DNA of 41,259 bases from an uncultured Bacilli bacterium (GTDB lineage: Bacteria; Bacillota_I; Bacilli_A; RF39; UBA660). Where the stretch lies: positions 1-41,259 of the forward strand of contig CANQHO010000004.1 in NCBI GenBank assembly GCA_947623815.1. The letters are read 5' to 3'. Both the position numbers and the translations under genes were made by a program. This document shows, piece after piece, positions 8,650 to 16,827 of this stretch. The notes beneath the pieces were generated by a model that was not told where the DNA came from, searched no databases, and worked only from the letters and a program-made list of their open reading frames with translations. The stretch's first letter is position 1; every line of letters begins with the position of its first letter.

Positions 8650-8681
8650 CTTAATCTTGTTTTATCAAGTTAATTATTTTT
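8650..8681 (+). terminator. possible bidirectional terminator between convergent genes
   Basis: CTTAATCTTG (8650-8659) and CAAGTTAA (8666-8673) pair with one bulged base around TTTTAT, followed by a T-rich stretch on the + strand. It lies between the convergent stops at 8593 and 8670. The stem is weak. Confidence 0.3.
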
Positions 8682-10181
8682 ATCTTTTAAAATAATATTT
8701 TTTAATTCCTTAATAAATATAGATTTTTTATAGAATGGACTTAAAATATAAACTTTATTTTTAGTCCTTGTTAGGGCGACATAAAAAAGTCTTCTTTCTT
8801 CTGCATATTGATATGTTTCATTATTTATATAATTTAAATATAATGGTTCTTTTATTTGTGATGGAAAACCTAATAATTCATTTTTCATATTTATTATAAT
8901 GACATTGTCATATTCTAATCCTTTGGATTTATGAACTGTCATATATTTGGCTTGATAATTTTTATATTCAATTATTTCATTTTTTCTAATTATAATTTCT
9001 TTATCTTTTAATAAATTTATATCTTGATTATTACGTCCTAATATTAAAATTTTTCCTTTTAATTTTGGTAATAAATTTTTTATTGTTTGACTAATAGATA
9101 TATAATATAAAAATATTATAGGTTTATCATCTTTTTTATTAGATTTTAAATTTTTTTTAATTTGATTGGGATTTTTTAAAATAAATTTAGTTGTATAATC
9201 TAATAATTTTTGACTATTACGATAAGTATTTACTAGATACATAATACTAGAATATGGAAAATACAATTTAAAGTTAGTGAATAAATCTATTCTGCTTCCA
9301 GAAAATCCATATATACTTTGCCAATCATCACCGACGGCTAATAATTTTGCTTTAGTTTGATTTATTATTGCTTTAATTAACTGATATCTTATAAAGGATA
9401 TATCTTGATATTCATCTATAATAATATATTTATAATTTTTATATTTATGGTTTTTTATTAAGTTTGTTGCTTGGATAATCATCTCATTATAGTCAATCAT
9501 ATTTTTATCTTTTAATATTTTTTTATATTGTTGATAACATAATAAAGATAAATGATAAAACTTTTTTAAAAATATATTTTTTTCTTTATTTTTTAATTCA
9601 ACTATTTTATCAATAGTATAATTATTACATATAATTACATTTAAAAAATGTAATATTTGTTTTTCATAAATAATATTTTCTTTTTTTAATTGTTGTTTAA
9701 TAGTTGATTTAATTACTTGTAATAATAAATCATCGGCGGCAATTTTAACATTTTTATTAAAGTGTCTAATTATTTTTAATCCTAAACTATGAAAAGTAGA
9801 AATTTCAATTTTATCACTATAAATTAAAAGTTTTTCTTTTAATTGTTTAGCTGACTTTCTAGTAAATGATATACATAGTATTGCTTCAGGATCTATTTGT
9901 TTTTTTAAAAGTAAATATTTTATTTTACCTTGAATAGTTGTGGTTTTTCCACTACCCGCTCCCGCTATTAGTAATACTGCTTCTTCTTCTTTTAATATAC
10001 ATTTCTTTTGATAGTAATCTAAACTTATTTTATCTGATAGTTTAAATATTTCATCGTTGATATTATTTTTTATATATTGTCTATTGTGTTTTTCAATTTC
10101 TTTTTTGATTTTTAATTTATTATTCGATTTTTTTAAATATTTTTCCATTTCTAATTTTGATACATAATGATTTAATTGCAT
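8670..10181 (-). CDS. UvrD/PcrA-like superfamily 1 helicase, short form
   Basis: 503 residues. SF1A motifs in order: Walker A GAGSGKTT at 74-81, FTRKSAKQLKEKL (Ia), IIIDEYQDIS (II, Walker B), VGDDWQSIYGFSGS (III), VNTYRNSQ (IV), TVHKSKGLEYDNV (V) and RRLFYVALTRTKNKVYIL (VI). All are intact, so it is probably an active ATP-dependent 3'-5' DNA translocase. UvrD and PcrA have about 700-750 residues; here the accessory 1B/2B insertions are reduced and there is a 50-residue basic N-terminal extension (MQLNHYVSKLEMEKYLKKSN). It resembles stand-alone accessory helicases more than the housekeeping PcrA. The gene is monocistronic. Its exact role is unknown. Confidence 0.85.
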   Translation of the reverse strand: MQLNHYVSKLEMEKYLKKSNNKLKIKKEIEKHNRQYIKNNINDEIFKLSDKISLDYYQKKCILKEEEAVLLIAGAGSGKTTTIQGKIKYLLLKKQIDPEAILCISFTRKSAKQLKEKLLIYSDKIEISTFHSLGLKIIRHFNKNVKIAADDLLLQVIKSTIKQQLKKENIIYEKQILHFLNVIICNNYTIDKIVELKNKEKNIFLKKFYHLSLLCYQQYKKILKDKNMIDYNEMIIQATNLIKNHKYKNYKYIIIDEYQDISFIRYQLIKAIINQTKAKLLAVGDDWQSIYGFSGSRIDLFTNFKLYFPYSSIMYLVNTYRNSQKLLDYTTKFILKNPNQIKKNLKSNKKDDKPIIFLYYISISQTIKNLLPKLKGKILILGRNNQDINLLKDKEIIIRKNEIIEYKNYQAKYMTVHKSKGLEYDNVIIINMKNELLGFPSQIKEPLYLNYINNETYQYAEERRLFYVALTRTKNKVYILSPFYKKSIFIKELKNIILKDKNN

Positions 10182-10226
10182 ATTTTTATATTAAACTATT
10201 ATTATTATTTAAGCAATTGTTTCGAC

Positions 10227-10250
10227 AAAAAAAACCATTTTAATTGGTTT
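10227..10250 (-). terminator. intrinsic terminator of the SDR gene
   Basis: AAACCA (10232-10237) / TGGTTT (10245-10250) with a 7-nt loop, followed on the minus strand by a run of eight or more T. It overlaps the TAA stop of the 10240-10989 gene. Confidence 0.65.
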
Positions 10251-10989
10251 CATTTTGAATATTATAAACTATTTTCGCTTTAATTTTTTCTGGAAGAAAA
10301 TGTCTAAAATGATATATCAATTGCATTTTAAATCCGGGAACAATAATCATTTTCTTTTGAAACATTTTTTTAATAGCGTATTTAGCTATTTCTTCACCGG
10401 ATAAACTTGGCAACTTAAATGACACTTTGGCTACTTTATTAAATTCTGTATCTATTGGTCCTGGGCATAAAACAGATATGACTACATTGCTTTTTACTTG
10501 TTTAAGTTCTTCATGAATAGCCTCGGTTAATCTTAATACGTAGGCTTTAGAGGCATAATAACTAGCCATTAGTGGACCGGGGAAAAAAGCGGCTAAAGAT
10601 GATACATTCAATATATAACCTCTATTTCGTTTAGTAAATTCCTGTAAAAAAAGTTTGGTTAAAACATGAACACCTTTTATATTAGTATCAATCATATCTA
10701 ATTCTTTATCTAAAGAACTTTCAATGAAATCTTTAGATACTCCAAATCCAGCACAATTGACAAGTATTTCAATTTCTTCATCTTTAACTTGATTATATAA
10801 ATCCATACAATTGTATGTTGATGATATATCCAAAGGTATTACTGTGACATCAGTCATCAATTCTTTTTTTAATTTTGCTAGTCTTGTTTTTCTTCTAGCC
10901 ACTAAAATTAAATCATATCCTTGTTCACTAAGTTCTTTAGCAATTTCGGCCCCTAAACCCGAACTTGCTCCTGTTATCAATGCTTTCAT
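10240..10989 (-). CDS. short-chain dehydrogenase/reductase (SDR)
   Basis: 249 residues, the normal length for classical SDR enzymes, which oxidise or reduce alcohols and ketones with NAD(P)(H). Seen: TGASSGLG at 6-13 (dinucleotide-binding motif TGxxxGxG), basic Arg32-Arg33-Lys34 after the second strand (favours NADPH), NCAG at 78-81, NVSS at 128-131 (catalytic Ser), and YYASK at 144-148 (catalytic Tyr and Lys). The tail after residue 200 is hydrophobic and basic, as in the DltE/YqjQ-like subgroup. Substrate unknown. The ATG follows AGGTGG. The gene stands alone between two terminators. Confidence 0.88.
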   Translation of the reverse strand: MKALITGASSGLGAEIAKELSEQGYDLILVARRKTRLAKLKKELMTDVTVIPLDISSTYNCMDLYNQVKDEEIEILVNCAGFGVSKDFIESSLDKELDMIDTNIKGVHVLTKLFLQEFTKRNRGYILNVSSLAAFFPGPLMASYYASKAYVLRLTEAIHEELKQVKSNVVISVLCPGPIDTEFNKVAKVSFKLPSLSGEEIAKYAIKKMFQKKMIIVPGFKMQLIYHFRHFLPEKIKAKIVYNIQNETN

Positions 10990-11016
10990 AAAACCACCTA
11001 AATAAATTATACCTTA

Positions 11017-11052
11017 AAAAAAAAGAAAAATCAAACGTATGTTTTTCTTTTT
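11017..11052 (-). terminator. intrinsic terminator of the 11052-11261 gene
   Basis: AAAGAAAAA (11022-11030) and TTTTTCTTT (11042-11050) form a stem around an ACGT-containing loop, and the minus strand then runs into TTTTTTT. It may act in both directions. It separates the small coiled-coil gene from the SDR gene. Confidence 0.55.
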
Positions 11053-11261
11053 TATTTTATTTTTATGTGGTGGATTTCTACTTTTTTACCCACCGATTGT
11101 TCTTCCATAGTTAAGAAACTTAATATAGTTCTTCTAACACGTCGTAATTTTTGTAATTCTTGATAGTTATTTGTATAAAATCCCTTTTCATCTTTTGCTT
11201 TGTACTGTTCTAATTCAGCTATTCTTTGGTTTGTTCGCAATAGTTCTTCTTGATAATTCAT
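11052..11261 (-). CDS. small coiled-coil protein, 69 aa
   Basis: The start is the ATG at 11261, because AAAGGGGG lies at the right distance before it. An in-frame ATG at 11297 falls within the promoter -10 region and is unlikely. The product is charged and mostly helical (LLRTNQRIAELEQYKAK, YQELQKLRRVRRTILSFL) with a short His-containing tail (EIHHIKIK). It resembles the many small uncharacterised Bacillota proteins with a two-helix hairpin. It is transcribed alone from a near-consensus promoter and has its own terminator. Confidence 0.65.
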   Translation of the reverse strand: MNYQEELLRTNQRIAELEQYKAKDEKGFYTNNYQELQKLRRVRRTILSFLTMEEQSVGKKVEIHHIKIK

Positions 11262-11287
11262 AAAAATCCCCCTTTCAAACGGGATAT

Positions 11288-11316
11288 ATGATATCACTTT
11301 TATATTGCTTTGTCAA
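11288..11316 (-). promoter_or_regulatory. promoter of the 69-aa protein gene
   Basis: On the minus strand: -35 TTGACA (11311-11316, consensus), 17-nt spacer, -10 TATCAT (11288-11293). It lies about 30 nt downstream of the helicase stop. Confidence 0.7.
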
Positions 11317-11343
11317 GAACATATTTTTGGTTTTTTTGTCAAA

Positions 11344-14094
11344 TTATTTGGTTTTTCGATTTAATTCATCAATAAATTTATCGTTGATATCTTCTTTAGA
11401 TGGTAAATCACTTTCATCATATAAGTCTAAGTAAGTTATAACCCTATTTAATACTTCTTTTTGTTTAGCCTTAATATTTTTTTCAGTTATTTCTTCTTTT
11501 TGTAGTTTATCATCAGTATTTTTAGTAAACCAAATCATACCTATTTTGTTTAATAGCTCTATTTTCTCTAAAGATAGTTGTCCTGTTTTTCCTTTATATC
11601 TATTTCTTTGTCTGCTTATCCATGCTCCAAGTTTAACTTTACCATTTTCAGCATAATTGATTCCATCGTTAGTTTTAAAATCTTGAGATATTTTTAAATT
11701 CCCATAATGTTCATAATACTTTTTAGCTAGTTCATAATTTCTATTCCATTTGTCTTCTAATAAATCTTTTATAAATCCTATTTCTTCTAATTTTTTCTTT
11801 TTCTCTTCAGATAAATTTTCATAGTTGTACCTTTGATTATTTAGCCAAATTCCAAGTTTAACTTTACCATTTTCAGCATAATTGATTCCATCGTTAGTTT
11901 TAAAATCTTGAGATATTTTTAAATTCCCATAATATTCATAATACTTTTTAGCAAATTCATAATTTCTATTCCATTGTTCATCATTTAAATCTTTTATAAA
12001 TCCTATTTCTTCTAATTTTTTCTTTTTCTCTTCAGATAAATTTTTATAGTTTTCCCTTTGAGATGATATCCATCTTCCTAGTTTAATTTCTCCATTTTCA
12101 TCATGATTGATTCCATCGTTAGTTTTAAATTCTATACTAATATCTGAATTTCCATAATATTCATAGTATTTTTTCGCTAGTTCATATTTTCTATTCCATT
12201 GATTCTTATACAAATCTTCTATAAATCCTATTTCTTTTAATTTTGCCTTTTTCTCTTCAGATAAACTTTCATAGTTGTACCTTTGAGTAGAAAGCCAAAT
12301 TCCAAGTTTAACTTCTCCATTTTCAGCATAATTGATTCCATCATTAGTTTTAAATTCTATGCGAATATCTGAATTTCCATAATATTCATAGTATTTTTTC
12401 GCTAATTCATAATTTCTATTCCATTTGTATTCAAGTAGATTTTTTATAAATCCTATTTCTTCTAATTTTTTCTTTTTCTCTTCAGATAAACTTTCATAGT
12501 TGCACCTTTGAATGGAAAGCCAAACTCCAAGTTTAATAAATCCGTTGGCATCTTCATTAATTCCATCACTAGTTTTAAATTTAAATGGTATTCCTAAATT
12601 TCCATAATGTTCATAATATTTTTTAGCCAATTCATAATAATCATCCCAAGTCATTTTTAAACGGTCAAACACATATTTTATTATTTGATATAAATCTTCA
12701 TTAAGCATTTCAATATCGAAAGTGGCATCTTTAATATATATTTTTCTATTCTGATTATTTCCTTGTTTAACTATTTCTGATATCCTAGTTTTTAAATTAT
12801 TTTCCAGTTCTTTAATAAAATCAATATTACCAACTAAATCTATTATAATAGGGGCTAATAATCTTTCAATCATTTCTTCCTTTTCAGTATTCTCTTTTAT
12901 TTCAATACCCCTTTTTTTACATAGTAACTCTAACTCTTCTATACTTTTTAAAGCTAATTTATCATACTCTTTTTTAGTATCTCCTCTAACCGATAAAGCA
13001 CGACCTAATTGTTCAAAAAAAACTATATCTGAATTAGTAGACCTACCCATTATGACCCCATCTAATCTTGGGGCATGTACTCCTTCATTATACTGATTTT
13101 TCGCAAACATAATTCTCAGTTTATTATCTACTTTTTTTCCATTTAAATCTAGGTCATTATAAAAGGCTTGTCTATTTTCTTTCCCTTCTTTTCCCATATC
13201 ACTTGTTGTTATATAAAATTCAAAATCATTATCTGTTAAACCCATTTCATATAACCAATTTTTAGCTTCTTTGATTATATCTTCTATTTCATTTACCCCT
13301 TTTTCTGTTTTGACCGGGCAAAAATAGATATACTTCCCATCTTTTTTAATATTTTGTTTAAAAACATCTTTGATACTTAAAGCTTCATGGATTCTTTTTT
13401 TTATATCTTTTAATAATTTTGATAATTCTTGATAATCTTTAGAATTATGATCTAATTTTTCTAATCTATTTTCAATATATTCTTCTTTTTTTAATAAATG
13501 AACATAGGCACTTTTATAAATTGGTTTGGGTAAAATACCATCTATCAAAGCATCACATAAATCATATCTACTTACTACTTTATTGGAAAATATCTCATCT
13601 GTTTCTGTATCGGCCATATCTCTTTCATAACTTGTATTTCTATCTCTTACTGTATAAGCCGTTAAGCCAATTACTTTTATATTAGGATGAGTTTGAATAA
13701 TTAAATCGACCATCTTTCCCCAAATGGGGGCACCTAAATGATGAAATTCATCTAATATCAAAATATCAATATCTAAATTTTTTATTTCTTCTAATGATAA
13801 ATTAATTAAACTTTGATAAGTTCTAAAAGATAAATTAGGAAAATCTTTTTTTCTATCTAAATTAGGATTTTCTTCGATTACCTTTTCAATATGTTCAATT
13901 ATACTATTTGTCGGTGCTAAGTATAATGCTTTTTTATTTTTATTATCATATAAATATTGTATAGCATTATAACTTTTTCCTGTTCCAGTCGCATGAACTA
14001 TGGCAACAATATTATCTTTTTTTAAACCATCTTTTAATTTTTCATAAGATTTTATATTATGATCATATAAACCTACTACATTATAATTATTCAT
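11344..14094 (-). CDS. SF2 DEAD/DEAH-type helicase with five tandem helicase-associated domains
   Basis: 916 residues from the ATG at 14094. An in-frame TTG at 14103 is an unlikely start. The N-terminal 370 residues are a superfamily 2 motor: HATGTGKS at 34-41 (Walker A), DEFH at 115-118, LTAYT at 144-148, and QLGRAL at 362-367 (motif VI). This resembles the Res subunit/type III restriction helicase group. From residue 483 on come five consecutive units of 75 residues, each of the form WNRxYELAKKYYEYYGN...FKTNDGI...LGxWLxxQR...LSEEKKxKLEEIGFI. They match the helicase-associated (HA, PF03457) domain. A charged 60-residue tail follows. No nuclease motif is evident. It overlaps the 3' end of the small upstream gene by 8 nt. 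Confidence 0.85.
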   Translation of the reverse strand: MNNYNVVGLYDHNIKSYEKLKDGLKKDNIVAIVHATGTGKSYNAIQYLYDNKNKKALYLAPTNSIIEHIEKVIEENPNLDRKKDFPNLSFRTYQSLINLSLEEIKNLDIDILILDEFHHLGAPIWGKMVDLIIQTHPNIKVIGLTAYTVRDRNTSYERDMADTETDEIFSNKVVSRYDLCDALIDGILPKPIYKSAYVHLLKKEEYIENRLEKLDHNSKDYQELSKLLKDIKKRIHEALSIKDVFKQNIKKDGKYIYFCPVKTEKGVNEIEDIIKEAKNWLYEMGLTDNDFEFYITTSDMGKEGKENRQAFYNDLDLNGKKVDNKLRIMFAKNQYNEGVHAPRLDGVIMGRSTNSDIVFFEQLGRALSVRGDTKKEYDKLALKSIEELELLCKKRGIEIKENTEKEEMIERLLAPIIIDLVGNIDFIKELENNLKTRISEIVKQGNNQNRKIYIKDATFDIEMLNEDLYQIIKYVFDRLKMTWDDYYELAKKYYEHYGNLGIPFKFKTSDGINEDANGFIKLGVWLSIQRCNYESLSEEKKKKLEEIGFIKNLLEYKWNRNYELAKKYYEYYGNSDIRIEFKTNDGINYAENGEVKLGIWLSTQRYNYESLSEEKKAKLKEIGFIEDLYKNQWNRKYELAKKYYEYYGNSDISIEFKTNDGINHDENGEIKLGRWISSQRENYKNLSEEKKKKLEEIGFIKDLNDEQWNRNYEFAKKYYEYYGNLKISQDFKTNDGINYAENGKVKLGIWLNNQRYNYENLSEEKKKKLEEIGFIKDLLEDKWNRNYELAKKYYEHYGNLKISQDFKTNDGINYAENGKVKLGAWISRQRNRYKGKTGQLSLEKIELLNKIGMIWFTKNTDDKLQKEEITEKNIKAKQKEVLNRVITYLDLYDESDLPSKEDINDKFIDELNRKTK
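11530..12648 (-). repeat. five tandem 225-bp in-frame repeats in the helicase gene
   Basis: The Trp codons that open each unit lie at 12648, 12423, 12198, 11973 and 11748, exactly 225 bp (75 codons) apart. The last unit ends at a Trp codon at 11530. Units 4 and 5 are almost identical over about 120 bp (11850-11973 against 11625-11748), while unit 1 is more divergent. This is the pattern expected from recent unequal crossing-over or gene conversion. Confidence 0.95.
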
Positions 14095-14326
14095 TATAAT
14101 CAACCTTTTCTATATCAATAAATTCTTTGCCATTTATTACCTGTTTTATAATATTAACCTTATCATCTTTTAATATTTGAATATTATAATTATTCTGTTC
14201 TTCTTCTATTTTAATTATTTCATCATCTACTTGAACTTTAAAACCTATCTGATTACTTGAATATATATCTTCATTTTCTTTAACTGGTATATATACTTCT
14301 TTTACAATTCCTCTCTTTACTTCCAT
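14087..14326 (-). CDS. small hypothetical protein upstream of the repeat helicase
   Basis: 79 residues from the ATG at 14326, which has AGGTGATG just upstream. An extended in-frame start at 14371 would place a hydrophobic leader over the promoter region and is not supported. The product is acidic and strand-rich (GIVKEVYIPVKE, IGFKVQVDDEIIKIEE, KEFIDIEKVDY), suggesting a small beta-barrel or similar fold. No family is recognised. Its TAA overlaps the helicase ATG (ATGAATAA), so the two are translationally coupled and probably made together. A role as partner or regulator of the helicase is inference. Confidence 0.6.
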   Translation of the reverse strand: MEVKRGIVKEVYIPVKENEDIYSSNQIGFKVQVDDEIIKIEEEQNNYNIQILKDDKVNIIKQVINGKEFIDIEKVDYNE

Positions 14327-14376
14327 AACATCACCTATTATTATTTTATAATATTTTAAAAGAAAAAACAAATATA

Positions 14377-16110
14377 TTATTTTTCTTTTATTTCTGATTC
14401 ATATAATTTTTTATAAGAAGGACATCTTTTTAATAAATCATTGTGTGTACCTGTATCAACCACTTTTCCATTTTCCATAAAATATATTCTATCACAGTTA
14501 ATTATGGTAGAAAAACGATGAGCAATAATCATTATTGTATATTCTCTTTTCAAATTATCAATAGCTCTTTGAATTTTGGCTTGAGTTTCATTATCTAAAG
14601 CACTAGTTGCTTCATCAAACAAAATTATTTCAGTTTTTTGAATAAACGCTCTCGCTATGGCTAGTCTTTGTCTTTGACCACCAGATAAAGTAACCCCGCC
14701 TTCTCCAACAATAGTATCATATTTATCAGGTAAACTATCGATAAAATCATCTAAACAAGCTAATTTACAAGCTTCTTTCATTTCTTTTTCAGTTAAATTA
14801 TTTTTTACCAACTTTAAATTATCTTTAATACTCATATTAAAAATATAAGGATTTTGACCAATAATAGTTATATTACCCCGAATAGAGTCTTCGTCTAACT
14901 CGTTAATATCAACTCCATCAATAGTAATTAAACCTTGTTTTACTTCATACATTTTACATAACAAGCTAAATATAGTTGTTTTTCCTACTCCACTTTTTCC
15001 GACAAAACCAACAGTTTCATTGGCATTTACTTTAAAAGATAAATTATCAAGTACTTTTTTATTGTCGGTATAACCAAATGTCACATCTTTAAATTCAAAG
15101 TCTCCATTCACTTTACTTAAATGTTTAATTCCAAACTTTTCTTTTTTAAATTCTGTTTCGTCAAACATCGAAAAAACTCTTTTACTAGATAGATTAAAAC
15201 TTTTTATATTTATCAATAATTCTCCTATTTTTTCCATTAAATTATTCATAATATTGCTTCTATAAGAAAATAAAACCATAGCTGTCGCTAAATTTATATT
15301 GTTTATTTTAACTAAAATAATAAGTATTATGATCAACATAAATTCCATTAAACTAGTAACAATTTCAATTAAAAGGTTGTAACTCATTTCTGTATTTCGC
15401 ATATCATAAGTTTTATCCGATACAAAAGTAATACTTTTTTCTATTTCATCAATAAAAGATGATGATGCATTAAGCATTTTAATATCTCTTATACCTCTAA
15501 CTAGTTCACCAGTCAAACCGATATTTTTTTCTTGTTGAACTCGTAATATTTTATCTTTTTTATTAACATTTTCTACTTTGTTTAAATGAAGATAAGTTAT
15601 TATTAAAGAAGATACTAAATAAAACAAAAACAAAAATTTATTAATTATTAAAACCGCAATAAATATACCAATATTAGAAAGCAATCCACTCAAATTACCT
15701 ACACCAATTGTAAAAATATGGGATAATTCATTACAGTCTTTATTTAGTCTTTCAATAAAAACACCTGATGAATTTTTATCAATATCTTTTATTTTTATTT
15801 TTAATATTTCTTTACTAACTGCTATTTGTAATTTTTTAAATGTTCCTCTAAAAAATATCTGAGTATTTTTTCTTATAGCCACTGATTTAATAGCATTTAT
15901 AATAGAATATACTAAAATTACAATAGACACTATAATCAATTGTTCAAATAATCCTCCAGTTAAATAAGTAATTTGTTTAGCTGTAAAAATGGGATATATT
16001 ACATCAACAATAACAAATATAAATGATAGTGTTGTAAAAATTATCATATTTAACTTAAACTCTTTACCATATTCATAGACTTTTTTTAAATTGTTTATTG
16101 TTTCTTTCAT
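14377..16110 (-). CDS. ABC exporter half-transporter (permease-ATPase fusion), copy A
   Basis: 577 residues. The N-terminal 300 residues carry the membrane segments of a type IV (ABCB/MsbA-like) exporter, with the coupling region GLTGELVRGIRDIK at about 198-211. The C-terminal nucleotide-binding domain shows Walker A GKSGVGKT at 371-378, Q-loop IIGQNPYIF at 416-424, signature LSGGQRQR at 475-482, Walker B IILFDE at 495-500, D-loop SALD and H-loop His531. All are intact. Substrate unknown. It starts immediately after the TetR-type regulator stop (TAG then ATG) and shares its transcript. It is similar along its length to the second half-transporter at 16824-18563, so the two could form a heterodimer (inference). 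Confidence 0.93.
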   Translation of the reverse strand: MKETINNLKKVYEYGKEFKLNMIIFTTLSFIFVIVDVIYPIFTAKQITYLTGGLFEQLIIVSIVILVYSIINAIKSVAIRKNTQIFFRGTFKKLQIAVSKEILKIKIKDIDKNSSGVFIERLNKDCNELSHIFTIGVGNLSGLLSNIGIFIAVLIINKFLFLFYLVSSLIITYLHLNKVENVNKKDKILRVQQEKNIGLTGELVRGIRDIKMLNASSSFIDEIEKSITFVSDKTYDMRNTEMSYNLLIEIVTSLMEFMLIIILIILVKINNINLATAMVLFSYRSNIMNNLMEKIGELLINIKSFNLSSKRVFSMFDETEFKKEKFGIKHLSKVNGDFEFKDVTFGYTDNKKVLDNLSFKVNANETVGFVGKSGVGKTTIFSLLCKMYEVKQGLITIDGVDINELDEDSIRGNITIIGQNPYIFNMSIKDNLKLVKNNLTEKEMKEACKLACLDDFIDSLPDKYDTIVGEGGVTLSGGQRQRLAIARAFIQKTEIILFDEATSALDNETQAKIQRAIDNLKREYTIMIIAHRFSTIINCDRIYFMENGKVVDTGTHNDLLKRCPSYKKLYESEIKEK

Positions 16111-16665
16111 CTATATCACATCCTTTAAATTCTTTATTAAATTTTTTATCAATTTTTTTATTTCTGATTCTGTTACAATTATACTATTACAAGCTATTTG
16201 ACAAGAAAGCCCATGAGTATAAAATCTGACATCACGATACAATTTCTTACTTTGACTTTTTGATATGTTATATTGTTTTGGTATTGATTCAATAGTTTCT
16301 ATATTCCAATTGGATGTTAAAACTTCATCAATAGTTCGACTACCAGCTAAGTCACTCATAAATAAGGCTTTAAATATTTTGGGCTCTTTTAAAGCAAATA
16401 AAGCATAAGCATAACTAATTGTATATAAGTAATCATTTTTATCAACTATTTTATAAATAAAACCATCATAATAATCATGTAAATATTTTTTTAGTTGTTT
16501 TTTTAAACCTTCCATATTCCCAAAATTTTTAAATAATGGTTGCGTGGAACAACCAATATATTTGCATAAATCCCTAGCATTCATGGAATCAACACCATAT
16601 TCTTTAATAAAATTGCTAGTTTGTTCTAATATAAATTCTTTATTAAATACAGTTTTTCTAGCCAT
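16111..16665 (-). CDS. TetR/AcrR-type transcriptional regulator
   Basis: 184 residues from the ATG at 16665, chosen by AAAGGAG upstream. An in-frame start at 16686 lies inside the operator palindrome. The N-terminus is a TetR-type DNA-binding domain: ILEQTSNFIKEYGVDSMNAR, then the helix-turn-helix DLCKYIGCSTQPLFKNFGN (about 30-48). The C-terminal 130 residues are a ligand-binding/dimer domain without named motifs. The gene lies between two ABC half-transporters, directly upstream of copy A with no gap. Its promoter carries a 22-bp perfect palindrome, the classic arrangement for an autoregulated exporter repressor. The inducer is unknown. Confidence 0.88.
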   Translation of the reverse strand: MARKTVFNKEFILEQTSNFIKEYGVDSMNARDLCKYIGCSTQPLFKNFGNMEGLKKQLKKYLHDYYDGFIYKIVDKNDYLYTISYAYALFALKEPKIFKALFMSDLAGSRTIDEVLTSNWNIETIESIPKQYNISKSQSKKLYRDVRFYTHGLSCQIACNSIIVTESEIKKLIKNLIKNLKDVI

Positions 16666-16675
16666 AAAGTCTCCT

Positions 16676-16697
16676 TTAAATAACAATTGTTATTTAA
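16676..16697. promoter_or_regulatory. 22-bp perfect palindrome, putative TetR operator
   Basis: The two 11-bp half-sites (TTAAATAACAA at 16676-16686 and its exact reverse complement at 16687-16697) meet without a spacer. The site covers the transcription start and the edge of the -10 of the regulator promoter. Confidence 0.7.
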
Positions 16698-16725
16698 TTA
16701 TACATATTTTTATATAATTTGTCAA
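16697..16725 (-). promoter_or_regulatory. fully consensus promoter of the TetR-ABC (copy A) operon
   Basis: On the minus strand: TTGACA (16720-16725), a 17-nt spacer, and TATAAT (16697-16702); both hexamers are exact consensus. Such a strong promoter under a palindromic operator fits a tightly repressed, inducible exporter. Confidence 0.85.
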
Positions 16726-16729
16726 CAAA

Positions 16730-16758
16730 AAATAACAAAAGTTATTTATTTGTTATTT
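16730..16758. repeat. second AAATAAC/GTTATTT inverted repeat upstream of the TetR promoter
   Basis: AAATAAC (16730-16736) and GTTATTT (16741-16747) flank AAAA, and another TTTGTTATTT follows at 16749-16758. These share the half-site of the palindrome at 16676-16697 and lie just upstream of the -35, so they may be a second operator. Confidence 0.45.
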
Positions 16759-16827
16759 TTTATAAATCTCAATTAAGCATTCTCGATATAAGTTTTCACA
16801 TACTATAGCTATTTGTTCTTTATTCAT
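16753..16827 (-). CDS. possible 24-residue mini-protein coupled to ABC copy B
   Basis: The reading frame starts with ATG at 16827 and overlaps the TGA stop of the upstream ABC gene (ATGA), so it is suited to translational re-initiation. AAGGAT lies about 9 nt before it, inside the ABC gene. It encodes MNKEQIAIVCENLYRECLIE followed by IYKK, an amphipathic charged helix with two Cys spaced 7 residues apart, and ends at TAA (16753-16755) inside the second operator-like repeat. I recognise no family. It may be a chance frame; the exact ATGA overlap is the main support. Confidence 0.35.
   Translation of the reverse strand: MNKEQIAIVCENLYRECLIEIYKK

Noticed and set aside
8609-8698. 14-bp inverted repeat, ATATTATTTTAAAA at 8609-8622 and its complement at 8685-8698.
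   Set aside because: It is made only of A and T, lies across a 60-nt loop, and is likely to occur by chance in such AT-rich DNA.
11530-12648. Possible CRISPR-like array.
   Set aside because: The 225-bp units are in-frame protein repeats without short spacers, so this is a domain array and not a CRISPR.
14352-14390. AAAAGAAAAA / TTTTTCTTTT hairpin at the end of ABC copy A.
   Set aside because: It contains one G-C pair per arm and lacks a following U-run, so terminator activity is doubtful.
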